In this document: piece after piece, positions 18,353-27,757 of the stretch
Position numbering within the stretch: position 1 is the first letter of the stretch
How the letters are laid out: every line of letters begins with the position of its first letter
NCBI RefSeq assembly: GCF_000585375.1
Contig: NZ_KK073874.1
Location: 7,847,913-7,911,912, forward strand
Source of the DNA: Cryptosporangium arvum DSM 44712
GTDB taxonomy: Bacteria > Actinomycetota > Actinomycetes > Mycobacteriales > Cryptosporangiaceae
Direction of reading: 5' to 3'
Length of the DNA stretch: 64,000 nt
Notes under the pieces: model-generated
Told to the model about the DNA's origin: nothing
The model's input: the letters and a program-made list of their open reading frames with translations, nothing else
Database searches by the model: none
Position numbers and translations under genes: made by a program

Positions 18353-19687
18353 ATGAACAACTGGCAGAACCGGCTCGACGCTCTGCGCGCCGCGAATCAC
18401 GTCCCGGGCGCCTCGCTCGCCGTGCTGGCCGACGGCGAGATCCACGAATGGGCCAGCGGCGTGCTGCACCGGGGAACCGGCGTCGAGGCCACCACCGACT
18501 CGGTGTACCAACTCGGTTCGGTGGCCAAGGTCTACACCGCCACCCTCGTGATGACGCTGGTCGAGGAGGGGAAACTCGACCTGGACCGGCCGGTCGTCGA
18601 CGTCCTGCCGGAGTTCGCCACCGCGGATCCGGGCGCCACAAAAGCCATCACGCCGCGGCAGTTACTCAGCCATACCAGCGGATTGACGTGCGACTTCATG
18701 TACGACGGCGGACGCGGCGACGATTGCCTGGCCAACTACGTCCGCGCCGCGCAGGGCGTGGCGATGGACTGTCCGCCCGGCGTCGCGGTGTCCTACAGCG
18801 GCGTCGGGTACGTCACGCTCGGCCGGATCGTCGAGGTGCTGACCGGCCAGACCTGGGACGAGGCGCTGACGGAGCGCGTCTTCCGGCCGCTCGGCCTGAC
18901 CCACTCGATGACCCTTCCGGAGGAGGCGTTGAGCTTCCGGGCTGCGATGTCCCACCTCGGCCAGCCGGGGGCCTACCCGGAGCCGGCGCCGGCATGGGAC
19001 CTGATCCCCCGGGCCGCCGGACCGGGCGCCCGCGTCATCGCCTCCGCCGGCGACGTCGTCCGGCTCGCCGGCCTGCACCTCAGCGGCGGCGCCGGAGTGT
19101 TGCGTCCGGAAACCGTCGCGGCCATGCAGCAGCGGGAAGTCGACGTGCCGGACAAGTGGACGGTCAGTGCCGACGGCTGGGGCCTCGGCTGGACCCTGTA
19201 CGACTGGGACGGCCGGTTCGGTTACGGCCACGACGGCGCCGCGGTCGGGCAGTACGCGTACCTGCGGGTGATCCCGGACGCCGGCGTGGCGATCGCGCTG
19301 ACCACCAACGGCGGCGGCGCCCGTCAACTCTACGCGGACCTGTTCCGTGAGCTGTTCGAGGAGCTGGCGGGGATCACCATGCCGGAGCCGTTCGGACCGG
19401 CGGAGCGGCCGCCCGCGGTGGGCATCGGCTCCCGCGCCGGGACGTACCAGCGCGAAGGCGTCCTGATCACGGTGACCGAGGACGCGCACCTCACCTACGA
19501 GTTCGTCGACGGCATGAAGGACCTCTCGCCGCCGATCGAGGCCGAGTTGGTGCCCGTCTCCGAGACGGTGTGGGCCGCCACCGGTGCGGGCCCGTCGTTC
19601 AGCGAAGGCTGGATGCCGGTGGTGTTCGCCGAACTGGACGGGCACGACTACTGCTACATCGGGATGCGCGCCGCGCCCAGGATCTGA
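18353..19687 (+). CDS. Serine hydrolase, class C beta-lactamase/esterase family
   Basis: 444 residues. The beta-lactamase fold covers about 1–340 with the SxxK pair S56/K59 in LGSVAKVY, a second-motif tyrosine in SYSGVGY (Y-S-G instead of Y-x-N) and GHDGA as the KTG/HxG equivalent. A C-terminal beta-rich domain of about 100 residues follows, as in EstB/PbpE-like peptidases and esterases. There is no signal peptide, so it works inside the cell and is more likely an esterase or aminopeptidase than a beta-lactamase. It starts 9 bp after the MFS stop with a GAGAGGAAA ribosome site, so it shares that operon and presumably its TetR control. Confidence 0.9.
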   Translation: MNNWQNRLDALRAANHVPGASLAVLADGEIHEWASGVLHRGTGVEATTDSVYQLGSVAKVYTATLVMTLVEEGKLDLDRPVVDVLPEFATADPGATKAITPRQLLSHTSGLTCDFMYDGGRGDDCLANYVRAAQGVAMDCPPGVAVSYSGVGYVTLGRIVEVLTGQTWDEALTERVFRPLGLTHSMTLPEEALSFRAAMSHLGQPGAYPEPAPAWDLIPRAAGPGARVIASAGDVVRLAGLHLSGGAGVLRPETVAAMQQREVDVPDKWTVSADGWGLGWTLYDWDGRFGYGHDGAAVGQYAYLRVIPDAGVAIALTTNGGGARQLYADLFRELFEELAGITMPEPFGPAERPPAVGIGSRAGTYQREGVLITVTEDAHLTYEFVDGMKDLSPPIEAELVPVSETVWAATGAGPSFSEGWMPVVFAELDGHDYCYIGMRAAPRI

Positions 19688-19702
19688 GCGCGGCGCACTA
19701 CT

Positions 19703-20887
19703 TCATCCCTTCACGCAGACGACCTGCTTGAGGTGGGCGACCACCTCGACCAGGTCGGTCTGCTGAGCCAGCACCTGCTCGACGTCCTTGTAGGCGCCGG
19801 GGATCTCGTCGACGACCCCGGCGTCCTTACGGCACTCGACGCCAGCGGTCTGGGCCGCGAGGTCGTCGGTCGTGAACGTCTTCTTCGCCTTCGCCCGGCT
19901 CATCCGTCGTCCCGCTCCGTGCGACGCGGAGTTGAACGCGTCCGCGTTCCCGCGGCCACGCACGATGTACGAACCGGTGCCCATCGAGCCCGGGATGATC
20001 CCGAGGTCGCCGGAGCCGGCCCGGATCGCGCCCTTGCGGGTCACGAGCAGGTCGACGCCGTCGTACTGCTCCTCGGACACGTAGTTGTGGTGGCACGAGA
20101 TCGGCTCCTCGAACCCGACCTGCGGGAACGAGTTGCGCACGACCTGCTGGAACAGGCCGAGCATCAGCGCGCGGTTGCGCCGTGCGTACTCCTGCGCCCA
20201 GTACAGATCGCGCCGGTAGGCGTCCATCTCCGGGGTGTTCGCGAGGAACACCGCCAGGTCACGGTCGGGCAGGTCGGCGTTGTGCGGAAGCTTGCGCGCG
20301 ACCGCGATGTGCCGTTCCGCGAGCTCCTTGCCGATGTTGCGTGAACCGCTGTGCAGCATCAGCCAGACCCGGCCCTCCGTGTCGAGGCAGACCTCGAGGA
20401 AGTGGTTACCGCCGCCGAGTGTGCCCAGCTGCTTGCCGGCCCGTGCGCGCAGCGAGCTGACCCCGGAGTGCAGACCGTCGAAGCCCTTCCAGAACGCGTC
20501 CAGACCCTTCGTGTCGACGCCGCGGACACGCCGCGGGTCGAGCTGGTCGTCGTGCGTGTGGAAGCCGACCGGGATCGCGTCCTCGACCGCGCGACGCAGC
20601 GGCCCGAGGTCGTCCGGCAGGTCCTCGGCGGTCAGCGAGGTGCGCACCGCGGACATGCCGCAACCGATGTCGACGCCGACCGCGGCCGGCGAGACGGCCT
20701 GGCGCATCGCGATCACCGAACCGACGGTCGCGCCCTTGCCGAAGTGCACGTCGGGCATGACCGCGACGCCCTCGACCCAGGGCAGCGAACCGATGTTGCG
20801 GAGCTGCTTGGCGGCCTCCGGCTCGATCGTGTTCGGATCGGTCCAGACCTTGACCGGTGCCCGCGTTCCGGGCAGCAACGAGTACAT
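19703..20887 (-). CDS. rtcB: RtcB-family RNA ligase
   Basis: 394 residues. RtcB joins 2',3'-cyclic phosphate (or 3'-phosphate) and 5'-OH RNA ends using GTP and Mn2+. Candidate metal ligands D73 and C76 (GVDIGCGM), H162 (GGGNHFLEV), H179 (LHSGSRN) and H266/H267 (ISCHHNYV) are present, as is the nucleotidyl-accepting histidine H323 in SHGAGR. It is shorter than archaeal RtcB (about 480) but normal for the actinobacterial branch. A strong GAAGGAG site precedes ATG 20887. No RtcA, RtcR, Ro/TROVE or archease gene is nearby, so it is a stand-alone repair ligase here. It converges on the serine hydrolase gene. Confidence 0.95.
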   Translation of the reverse strand: MYSLLPGTRAPVKVWTDPNTIEPEAAKQLRNIGSLPWVEGVAVMPDVHFGKGATVGSVIAMRQAVSPAAVGVDIGCGMSAVRTSLTAEDLPDDLGPLRRAVEDAIPVGFHTHDDQLDPRRVRGVDTKGLDAFWKGFDGLHSGVSSLRARAGKQLGTLGGGNHFLEVCLDTEGRVWLMLHSGSRNIGKELAERHIAVARKLPHNADLPDRDLAVFLANTPEMDAYRRDLYWAQEYARRNRALMLGLFQQVVRNSFPQVGFEEPISCHHNYVSEEQYDGVDLLVTRKGAIRAGSGDLGIIPGSMGTGSYIVRGRGNADAFNSASHGAGRRMSRAKAKKTFTTDDLAAQTAGVECRKDAGVVDEIPGAYKDVEQVLAQQTDLVEVVAHLKQVVCVKG

Positions 20888-21190
20888 GAGTTCTCCTTCG
20901 AAAAAAAGGGGGGACGCCGGGGAGCCGGGCGTCGGCGGCGATGCAGCTCGAGGAGCTCAGGACCTGCCGGGGCGCGCGAGGCAGCCCACGGCCGGGGCGT
21001 AGCTGCCCCCGGTACCGGTCGGCTGTCGCATGGCGCGGGCTCCTTCAGTCAGGTCGATGGGATCAGTGTGCTGGCCGAGGCCGCTGGGCCGCGAACGATT
21101 TATGACGCGCGGGTGGTACAGCTCACCTCAGATCGGGCAGGGCGCGGGATTAATCTTGCGGCAACTCCCCAACGCCGTGAGGTCTCATCG
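20888..21190. other. 303-bp divergent intergenic region (rtcB / class I fumarase)
   Basis: No supported gene. The left edge holds the rtcB ribosome site followed by a run of A residues and GC-rich sequence with short inverted repeats (for example around 20950 and 20992–21012). The right part must hold the fumarase promoter, but I cannot pick convincing –35/–10 boxes, nor a recognised RNA element. Confidence 0.5.
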
Positions 21191-22831
21191 ATGCCTGACT
21201 TCCGCTACTCGGATCTGCTCCCGCTCGGGCCGGACGAAACGCAGTACCGGCTGCTGACGTCGGACGGGGTGGAGGCCCGTGACGGGTTCCTCCACGTGGC
21301 TCCGGAGGCGCTGACCACGCTCACCAGGGCCGCGATGCGCGACATCGCCCACCTGCTCCGCCCGGCTCACCTGCAGCAGCTGCGCAACATCCTGGACGAC
21401 CCGGAGGCCTCCGGCAACGACCGGTTCGTCGCGCTCGACCTGCTGAAGAACGCCAACATCGCGGCCGGCGGCGTCCTGCCGATGTGCCAGGACACCGGCA
21501 CCGCGATCGTCATGGGCAAGAAGGGCGAGCGGGTCCTCACCGGCGGCGGCCAGATCGACGGCGAGGCGATCAGCCGCGGTGTCTACGACGCCTACACCGA
21601 GCTGAACCTGCGGTACTCGCAGCTCGCGCCGCTGACGATGTGGGACGAGAAGAACACCGGTTCCAACCTGCCGGCGCAGGTGGAGCTGTACGCCGACGGG
21701 AAGCCGAACGAGTACAAGTTCCTGTTCATGGCCAAGGGCGGCGGCTCGGCGAACAAGAGTTTCCTTTACCAGGAGACCAAGGCCGTCCTGAACCCCACCC
21801 GCATGATGCAGTTCCTGGAGGAGAAGCTCCGGTCGCTCGGCACCGCGGCCTGCCCGCCGTACCACCTGGCGATCGTCGTGGGTGGCACCAGCGCCGAGTA
21901 CGCGCTGAAGACCGCGAAGTACGCGAGCGCGAAGTACCTGGATTCCCTGCCGACCGAGGGGTCGCTCGCCGCCCACGGTTTCCGGGACATCGAGCTGGAG
22001 TGGCAGGTGCTCGAGCTGACCCGGAAGTTCGGGATCGGCGCCCAGTTCGGCGGCAAGTACTTCTGCCACGACGTCCGGGTCGTCCGGCTCCCGCGCCACG
22101 GCGCCTCCTGCCCGGTGGCGATCGCGGTGTCGTGCTCGGCCGACCGGCAGGCGCTGGGCAAGATCACCGCCGAGGGCGTGTTCCTGGAGCAGCTCGAGAC
22201 CGACCCGGCGCAGTACCTGCCCGAGACCACGCACGACGACCTCGATTCCGACGTCGTGCAGATCGATCTGAACCGGCCGATGTCGGAGATCCGCGCGGAG
22301 TTGTCGCGCTACCCGGTGAAGACCCGGTTGTCGCTGACCGGGCCGCTCGTCGTCGCGCGGGACATCGCGCACGCGAAGATCGCGGAGCGGTTGGACGCCG
22401 GCGAACCGATGCCGCAGTACCTGCGTGACCACGCGGTGTACTACGCCGGGCCGGCGAAGACGCCGGACGGGTACGCGTCCGGGTCGTTCGGGCCGACCAC
22501 CGCGGGCCGGATGGACTCCTACGTCGAGAAGTTCCAGGCGGCCGGCGGGTCGCTGGTCATGCTGGCCAAGGGCAACCGTTCGAAGCAGGTGACCGACGCG
22601 TGCCACGCGCACGGCGGGTTCTACCTGGGCTCGATCGGCGGCCCCGCGGCGCGGCTCGCGCAGGACTGCATCACCCACGTCGAGGTGCTCGAGTACCAGG
22701 AGCTGGGGATGGAAGCGGTCTGGAAGATCGAGGTCCGCGACTTCCCCGCGTTCATCGTGGTCGACGACAAGGGCGAGGACTTCTTCGCCGACACCACCAA
22801 GCCCGTCCTGACCATCGGCACGCGTCCCTGA
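21191..22831 (+). CDS. Class I (iron–sulfur) fumarate hydratase
   Basis: 546 residues counted from ATG 21191; the frame is open far upstream but that part is non-coding in character. It interconverts fumarate and malate in the TCA cycle using an oxygen-sensitive [4Fe-4S] cluster. Likely cluster cysteines by comparison with FumA are C99 in MCQDTGT, C221 in [14 protein letters not shown] and C315 in VSCSADR. The N-terminal and C-terminal (fumarase beta) domains are fused in one chain as in FumA/FumB. Only one gene separates it from the iron-free class II fumarase fumC, so the two isoenzymes are side by side. Confidence 0.94.
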   Translation: MPDFRYSDLLPLGPDETQYRLLTSDGVEARDGFLHVAPEALTTLTRAAMRDIAHLLRPAHLQQLRNILDDPEASGNDRFVALDLLKNANIAAGGVLPMCQDTGTAIVMGKKGERVLTGGGQIDGEAISRGVYDAYTELNLRYSQLAPLTMWDEKNTGSNLPAQVELYADGKPNEYKFLFMAKGGGSANKSFLYQETKAVLNPTRMMQFLEEKLRSLGTAACPPYHLAIVVGGTSAEYALKTAKYASAKYLDSLPTEGSLAAHGFRDIELEWQVLELTRKFGIGAQFGGKYFCHDVRVVRLPRHGASCPVAIAVSCSADRQALGKITAEGVFLEQLETDPAQYLPETTHDDLDSDVVQIDLNRPMSEIRAELSRYPVKTRLSLTGPLVVARDIAHAKIAERLDAGEPMPQYLRDHAVYYAGPAKTPDGYASGSFGPTTAGRMDSYVEKFQAAGGSLVMLAKGNRSKQVTDACHAHGGFYLGSIGGPAARLAQDCITHVEVLEYQELGMEAVWKIEVRDFPAFIVVDDKGEDFFADTTKPVLTIGTRP

Positions 22832-22841
22832 CCCGATCCCC

Positions 22842-23852
22842 ATGATGCGACCGGGGGCACTCGCCGGACGAACGGCGTCGCAGTTGTTGGCGGCGCCGCG
22901 GGCGACGTCGGTGGCCGAGGTCGTCGAGCGGATCGGGGCACTGCAGGCCCAGGATCTGTCGGCGACCGCGCTCGCGGTGCGGGCGCGGTCGTCCGGGCTG
23001 ACCGCGGATTCACTCGGCCTTGACGGGCCCGAGTACGTCCGCACCTGGCTGATGCGCGGAACGCTGCACCTGGTGGCGGCCGCGGACGCCGGCTGGATGC
23101 TCGGCCTGCTCGGGCCGATCAACCGGGCCAAGGGGGCGCGCCGGCGGGCTCAGCTGGGCCTGGACGACGCGGTGTGTTCCCGCGCCGTGGCGGCGCTGCC
23201 GGAGGTGCTCGGCGACGGGCCGCTCGGCCGCGCCGAGGTGGTCGCGAGGCTGGCTTCCGCCGGCGTGGTGATCGGCCCGGGCCAGGCCGCGCCCCACCTG
23301 CTGGCCTACGCGGCCTCGCTGGGAGTTCTGGCGCTCGGCCCCGAGGTCGCCCGCGGCAAGGCGAGCTACCGTCTGCTCGACCCCGCACCGCCGCCGACGG
23401 CCGACGCCGCCGCCGAACTGGCGCGCCGCTACCTCGTCGGACATCAGCCGGCCGGATGGGCGGACTTCGCGGCCTGGTCGGGCCTCGGCCTCCGCCGGGC
23501 CGAGGCGGCCTTCGCCGCGCTCGACGAGCCGCCGCGGCCCCCACGTCTCCCGGCCGGGTCGTCGGTGCGGCTGGTGGGCCACTTCGATCCGTATCTCCTG
23601 GGCTACGCCGACAAGACGGCCGCCGTACCGAGCGGGTACGTGAGCCGGGTCCGCACCGGCGGCGGTTTCGTCACCCCGACCGTGCTCGTCGACGGGACGG
23701 CCGTGGCCACCTGGCGCCGGAACGGTTCCGCCCTGTCGGTGGAGCCGTTCACCCCGCTGGACGAACCCACCCGGGCCGCCGTCGAGGCCGAAGCCGCCGA
23801 CCTCTCCCGGTTCCTGGCCACGCCGATCAGCAAAATTCACACCGGCCCGTAG
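22842..23852 (+). CDS. Winged-helix DNA-binding domain protein (HTH_42/DUF1006 family)
   Basis: 336 residues. The N-terminal block (AGRTASQLLAAPRA, ERIGALQAQDLSATALAVRAR) with YVRTWLMRGTLHLVAAAD and a later VGHFDPYLLGY match the winged-helix family that includes AlkX/YcaQ-type proteins. YcaQ-type members are DNA glycosylases acting on crosslinks, but many actinobacterial relatives are uncharacterised and shorter, like this one. ATG ATG at 22842 follows the class I fumarase stop by 10 bp, so it may be read from the same transcript. Placement between two fumarase genes gives no clear functional hint. I call the family, not an activity. Confidence 0.85.
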   Translation: MMRPGALAGRTASQLLAAPRATSVAEVVERIGALQAQDLSATALAVRARSSGLTADSLGLDGPEYVRTWLMRGTLHLVAAADAGWMLGLLGPINRAKGARRRAQLGLDDAVCSRAVAALPEVLGDGPLGRAEVVARLASAGVVIGPGQAAPHLLAYAASLGVLALGPEVARGKASYRLLDPAPPPTADAAAELARRYLVGHQPAGWADFAAWSGLGLRRAEAAFAALDEPPRPPRLPAGSSVRLVGHFDPYLLGYADKTAAVPSGYVSRVRTGGGFVTPTVLVDGTAVATWRRNGSALSVEPFTPLDEPTRAAVEAEAADLSRFLATPISKIHTGP

Positions 23853-23887
23853 CAGCGGAGCCGCCGAGCACGGCGTAGGTATGAGGT

Positions 23888-25279
23888 ATGAGCGAGAGCG
23901 AATACCGGATCGAGCACGACACGATGGGTGAGGTCAAGGTGCCCGCCGCGGCGAAGTGGCGCGCCCAGACCCAACGCGCGGTGGAGAACTTCCCGATCTC
24001 GGGCACTCCGATCGAACCGGCGCTGATCGCCGCGCTCGGCCGGATCAAGGCCTCCGCCGCCCGCGTCAACGCCGCGCTCGGCGTGATCGACGGGGACCTC
24101 GCCGAGGCGATCGCGGCCGCTGCCGAGGAGGTGGCGACCGGCGTCCACGACGCGGAGTTCCCGGTCGACGTGTTCCAGACCGGCTCCGGCACGTCGAGCA
24201 ACATGAACACGAACGAGGTGATCGCCACCCTCGCCACCGAGCGGCTCGGCCGACCGGTCCACCCGAACGACCACGTCAACGCGTCCCAGTCGTCGAACGA
24301 CGTGTTCCCGTCGTCGATCCACCTGGCGGCCACCGGCGCGGTCTCCGACGAGCTGATCCCCGCGCTCGAGCACCTGGCCGCTTCGTTGCGTCGCAAACAG
24401 ACCGAGTTCGCCGACGTCGTGAAGGCCGGCCGCACCCACCTGATGGACGCCACCCCGGTCACCCTCGGGCAGGAGTTCGGCGGTTACGCGACCCAGGTCG
24501 AGCTCGGCGTCGAGCGGCTGCACGCCGCGCTCCCGCGGCTGGCCGAACTGCCGCTCGGCGGCACCGCGGTCGGCACCGGAATCAACACGCCGCCGGGGTT
24601 CGCCGCCCAGGTGATCGCCGACCTCGCGACCCGCACCGGCCTGCCGGTCACCGAGGCCCGCGACCACTTCGAGGCGCAGGGGGCCCGCGACGGTCTGGTC
24701 GAGGCCTCCGGCCAGCTCCGCACGATCGCCGTCGGCCTGGTGAAGATCGCGAACGACCTGCGCTGGATGGGGTCGGGGCCGCGTGCGGGCCTGGCCGAGA
24801 TCGCGCTGCCCGACCTGCAGCCGGGCTCGTCGATCATGCCCGGCAAGGTGAACCCGGTCATCCCGGAGGCGGTCGCGCAGGTCGCGGCCCAGGTCATCGG
24901 CAACGACGCCACGGTGACGTTCGCCGGCGCGTCCGGGTCGTTCGAGCTCAACGTCATGCTGCCGGTGCTGGCCCGCAACGTGCTGGAGTCGGTGCGCCTG
25001 CTGACGAACGTGTCACGCCTGCTGGCCGACCGCTGCGTCGACGGCATCGTGGCGAACGTCGAGCGGCTCCGCGAGTACGCCGAGTCGTCGCCGTCGATCG
25101 TCACGCCGCTCAACAAGTACATCGGCTACGAGGAGGCGGCGGCGATCGCGAAGCAGGCCCTCAAGGAGCGCAAGACGATCCGCGAGGTCGTGATCGAGCG
25201 GGGCCACGTCAAGGACGGGAAGCTCACCGAGCAGGAGCTGGACGCCGCACTCGACGTGCTGTCGATGACCCGGCCGTAG
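23888..25279 (+). CDS. fumC: Class II fumarate hydratase
   Basis: 463 residues, a normal length for a tetrameric, iron-independent fumarase of the aspartase/fumarase superfamily. The signature [15 protein letters not shown] lies at about 312–326 and carries the catalytic serine loop; [30 protein letters not shown] and [18 protein letters not shown] are the other conserved regions. ATG 23888 lies 35 bp after the winged-helix gene. A strong bidirectional terminator directly follows. This is the ancestral fumarase of the actinobacterial glpX–fum block, and the neighbouring class I enzyme is the extra copy. Confidence 0.96.
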   Translation: MSESEYRIEHDTMGEVKVPAAAKWRAQTQRAVENFPISGTPIEPALIAALGRIKASAARVNAALGVIDGDLAEAIAAAAEEVATGVHDAEFPVDVFQTGSGTSSNMNTNEVIATLATERLGRPVHPNDHVNASQSSNDVFPSSIHLAATGAVSDELIPALEHLAASLRRKQTEFADVVKAGRTHLMDATPVTLGQEFGGYATQVELGVERLHAALPRLAELPLGGTAVGTGINTPPGFAAQVIADLATRTGLPVTEARDHFEAQGARDGLVEASGQLRTIAVGLVKIANDLRWMGSGPRAGLAEIALPDLQPGSSIMPGKVNPVIPEAVAQVAAQVIGNDATVTFAGASGSFELNVMLPVLARNVLESVRLLTNVSRLLADRCVDGIVANVERLREYAESSPSIVTPLNKYIGYEEAAAIAKQALKERKTIREVVIERGHVKDGKLTEQELDAALDVLSMTRP

Positions 25280-25284
25280 GAACG

Positions 25285-25323
25285 GGGAAGGCCCGCCTCG
25301 CTCTTCGCGGGGCGGGCCTTTCC
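25285..25323. terminator. Bidirectional hairpin terminator
   Basis: 13-bp stem with one G·U pair (25285–25297 with 25311–25323). It lies between the convergent stops of fumC and the transglycosylase-like gene. Confidence 0.82.
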
Positions 25324-25330
25324 GAACCGC

Positions 25331-26518
25331 TCAGTACCAGCCGGTGGACTGCGAGTGCGACCACGCGCCGCACGGCGTCGAGTACCGACCCTTGATGTAG
25401 CCCAGACCCCAGCGGATCTGCGTGGCCGGGTTCGTGCGGTAGTCGCTGGCGACCGACGCCATCTTGTTGGCGGGCAGCGCCTGCGGGATGCCGAACGCAC
25501 CCGACGAGGGGTTCGTAGCGCCCTCCCGCCAGTTGCTCTCCTTGTCCCACAGCTTCTCCAGGCAGCTCATCTGGCTGGTGGCGAAGCCGAACTCGCTCAA
25601 CAGCGAGCAGCCGGTCTTCTTGTTGCCGCTGAAGGAACCGCAGTCCGCGGGTCCCTCGGGCACCGGGTCGCCGCTGCTCCCACTCGACGAGGACGAGGAC
25701 GACGAAGAGGACGAGGACGACGAGGGCGGTGCCGCGGCCTTCCGCGCCTCGCTCCGGGACGCGCGCTGGTCCTCGGCGCTCTCGGCCTGCTTGGCGGCCG
25801 ACTTCTGAGCCGCCGCGGCCTTGTTCGTCGCGCGCGACTTGGCGGCGTCGACCGCTTCGTCCTGCTCTTGCTGGGCCTGCTGCTGCGCGGCCTGCTGTTC
25901 CTGTGCGGCAGCGGCGTCGGCGGACGGGTCCACCGGCGCGTCGGCGACCGGCGCGTCGGCCTGCAACTCCTCCTTGACCTGGACGGTATCCGGGTCGGCA
26001 TCGTCGAGCACCGTCACCGCGACGCCGATCGCCGCGGAGAACACGAGCACCAGAACCGCGGCGATCCGCAGCACCAGGTGCTTGCGCGGTAACGACCGCT
26101 TCGCCGCCGGGGGCGCCTCGACCGCGAGATCCGGGGTCTCGTCAGCGGGGCGACGCTGTTCCGGAACACGCTGGTCGGGATAGCCGGGAAGCTGGCGGTC
26201 AGGAAACCCGCGATCGGGAAGCTCGCGGTCAGGATGGCGGTACGGGACACCGGCGGCGGCGCTCAGTGCGTCCGCGTCCCAGGCGCTGCCTTCGCCGCGC
26301 CGGGAGGAGCCGGCCCACCAGTCGACCGGAGTCGCATCGGTGGGCGCCTCGTACGAGGCGAGGTCTTCGAAGGATTCCGAACGCCGCCGACGAGGCTTCC
26401 AGTCGACCGGGCGTTCGTATACGTACTGCGTGGCGTCGGCGTCATCGTGCGAGTGCCGACCCCGTCTGGATAACTCGGGGTTTTCTCGGTCGGTTTCTCG
26501 GTCGTCGAGATACGTCAT
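25331..26518 (-). CDS. Membrane-anchored transglycosylase-like cell-wall protein
   Basis: 395 residues counted from ATG 26518. Residues 1–145 are polar, rich in Asp/Arg/Pro and cytoplasmic; one membrane helix lies at 147–171; then a long Ala/Gln/Glu-rich coiled coil (about 180–262), a run of 14 serines (266–279), and a C-terminal lysozyme-like domain (about 300–395). That domain reads CLEKLWDKESNWREGATNP, with candidate catalytic E327, and ends with AFGIPQALPANKM and YIKGRY…CGAWSHSQSTGWY, as in actinobacterial transglycosylase-like (SLT/Rpf-related) proteins. The likely role is cleavage of peptidoglycan glycan strands outside the membrane; the coiled coil and Ser run would span the wall. It is unusual in having so long a cytoplasmic N-terminus. 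Confidence 0.85.
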   Translation of the reverse strand: MTYLDDRETDRENPELSRRGRHSHDDADATQYVYERPVDWKPRRRRSESFEDLASYEAPTDATPVDWWAGSSRRGEGSAWDADALSAAAGVPYRHPDRELPDRGFPDRQLPGYPDQRVPEQRRPADETPDLAVEAPPAAKRSLPRKHLVLRIAAVLVLVFSAAIGVAVTVLDDADPDTVQVKEELQADAPVADAPVDPSADAAAAQEQQAAQQQAQQEQDEAVDAAKSRATNKAAAAQKSAAKQAESAEDQRASRSEARKAAAPPSSSSSSSSSSSSSSGSSGDPVPEGPADCGSFSGNKKTGCSLLSEFGFATSQMSCLEKLWDKESNWREGATNPSSGAFGIPQALPANKMASVASDYRTNPATQIRWGLGYIKGRYSTPCGAWSHSQSTGWY

Positions 26519-26643
26519 CCTCGGCGACCCGCCTCCCGCCCGCCGTCCCGGTCGACCGCGATCGATCCGGCCCTCCCGGCACCGGCCAGAAGGGAAAATC
26601 CCGGCGCTGTCGTCTGGGTCGCACTCGGCAGCGCTGTAGTCAT
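26515..26643 (-). CDS. Possible 42-residue leader ORF coupled to the transglycosylase-like gene
   Basis: An ATG at 26643 preceded by GAGAGG opens a 42-codon frame beginning MTTALPSATQTTAPGF and ending RDGGREAGRRG. Its TGA (26515–26517) overlaps the ATG of the next gene as ATGA, the same coupling used by real operons in this window. It is short and composition alone cannot prove translation, so it may be a regulatory uORF or chance. Confidence 0.35.
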   Translation of the reverse strand: MTTALPSATQTTAPGFSLLAGAGRAGSIAVDRDGGREAGRRG

Positions 26644-26885
26644 GAGCACCTCTCGCGTCAGGTCTCGCCTCGGGCCCCATCTGCCCGGGAGCTCGTCCGT
26701 CGCCCCTTGCACACTTCGACCGAACGTACCCGCGCCCTTGTCGCGCACCCCGCCGCTGTGGCCATCGCTATACGTCTCTTACTGCTGGCTTAACAGTCCG
26801 TGGCGAGACCTCGTCAACTTCATGCGTTAGCGCCCGGTTTCGGGACCCGGGCCGAGGCGTTGAGTGACCTGCCTCACCACGCAAA
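26644..26885 (-). other. Upstream leader region of the transglycosylase-like gene
   Basis: About 240 bp without a convincing gene between the possible leader ORF and the next terminator. I looked for the c-di-AMP (ydaO) riboswitch often found before actinobacterial cell-wall hydrolase genes and did not find its conserved segments. The region is relatively AT-richer around 26765–26830, a plausible promoter zone. Confidence 0.35.
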
Positions 26886-26912
26886 GGGGCTCCCCGCATG
26901 GCGGGGAGCCCC
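26886..26912 (-). terminator. Hairpin terminator after the FabG-like gene
   Basis: Perfect 12-bp stem (26886–26897 with 26901–26912) and a 3-base loop, 18 bp past the stop of the minus-strand SDR gene and followed on that strand by TTT. Confidence 0.85.
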
Positions 26913-26930
26913 GGAAAGCCTACGAAACGG

Positions 26931-27689
26931 TCAGGCGCGCGGGCCGCCCGCGACGTAGATGACCTGCCCGGAAACGAACGACGCGTCGTCGCTGACCAGG
27001 AACGACACGACGCCGGCGATGTCCTCCGGCTGACCCGGCCGACCGACCGGGATCTGCGAAGCCGCCGCCTTGATGAAGTCGTCGAACGGCACGCCGACGC
27101 GCTCCGCGGTGGCCGCCGTCATGTCGGTCTGGATGAAGCCCGGCGCGATAGCGTTCGCGGTGACGCCGTAGCGGCCGAGTTCGATCGCCAGCGTCTTCGT
27201 GAAGCCCTGCAGACCGGCCTTCGCGGTGGAGTAGTTGGCCTGGCCCCGGTTGCCGAGCGCGGACGTGCTCGACAGGTTGACGATCCGGCCCCACTTCGCC
27301 TCGACCTGGAACTTCTGCACGGCCCGCGACATCAGGAACGCACCGCGCAGGTGCACGCCCATGACCGCGTCCCAGTCACCGTCGGACATCTTGAAGATGA
27401 GGTTGTCACGCAGGATGCCGGCGTTGTTCACCAGCACGGTGGGCGCGCCCAGGCCGTCGACGACCTGCTGGATGCCCGCCGTCACCGCGTCGGCGTCACT
27501 GACGTCGGCGCCGACCGCGATCGCCGTGCCGCCGGCGGTCGTGATCGCCTCGACCGTGTCCTTGCCGGCGTCCGCGTCGAGATCGACGACGCCGACTGCG
27601 AACCCGTCGCGGGCCAGGCGGATCGCCGTGGCCGCCCCGATCCCCCGCGCCGCACCCGTCACGATGGCTACTCGCTGCGAACCGCTCAC
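26931..27689 (-). CDS. Short-chain dehydrogenase, 3-oxoacyl-ACP reductase (FabG) type
   Basis: 252 residues, NAD(P)H-dependent SDR. Cofactor motif TGAARGIGAATA, NNAG for the central sheet, and a catalytic Ser–Tyr–Lys set in NLSSTSALGNRGQANYSTAK (Y-S-T-A-K). The pattern is that of FabG-like beta-ketoacyl reductases, though many such proteins act on other hydroxyacyl or steroid substrates. It is a single-gene unit: a 44-bp palindromic terminator lies upstream (after the PhoH gene) and a hairpin lies downstream. No fatty-acid synthesis genes are nearby, so the physiological substrate is uncertain. Confidence 0.9.
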   Translation of the reverse strand: MSGSQRVAIVTGAARGIGAATAIRLARDGFAVGVVDLDADAGKDTVEAITTAGGTAIAVGADVSDADAVTAGIQQVVDGLGAPTVLVNNAGILRDNLIFKMSDGDWDAVMGVHLRGAFLMSRAVQKFQVEAKWGRIVNLSSTSALGNRGQANYSTAKAGLQGFTKTLAIELGRYGVTANAIAPGFIQTDMTAATAERVGVPFDDFIKAAASQIPVGRPGQPEDIAGVVSFLVSDDASFVSGQVIYVAGGPRA

Positions 27690-27757
27690 GCTTCCTCCTC
27701 GGGCATGCAGACTCCTAAACAGTCAGCCTTGACCGTCACCTTACCGACGAGTACCCA

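Noticed and set aside
20351-21190. In-frame 280-codon extension upstream of the class I fumarase
   Set aside because: It runs antisense through rtcB and its residues lack domain character; ATG 21191 gives the normal N-terminus.
21185-23131. 648-codon open frame antisense to the class I fumarase
   Set aside because: Shadow of conserved coding sequence; no recognisable motif or ribosome site.
25680-25725. Ser-codon run as a microsatellite or regulatory repeat
   Set aside because: It is in frame in the transglycosylase-like gene and acts as a polyserine linker.
26519-26885. c-di-AMP (ydaO) riboswitch before the transglycosylase-like gene
   Set aside because: Looked for because such genes often have one in actinobacteria; none of the conserved segments is present on the minus strand.
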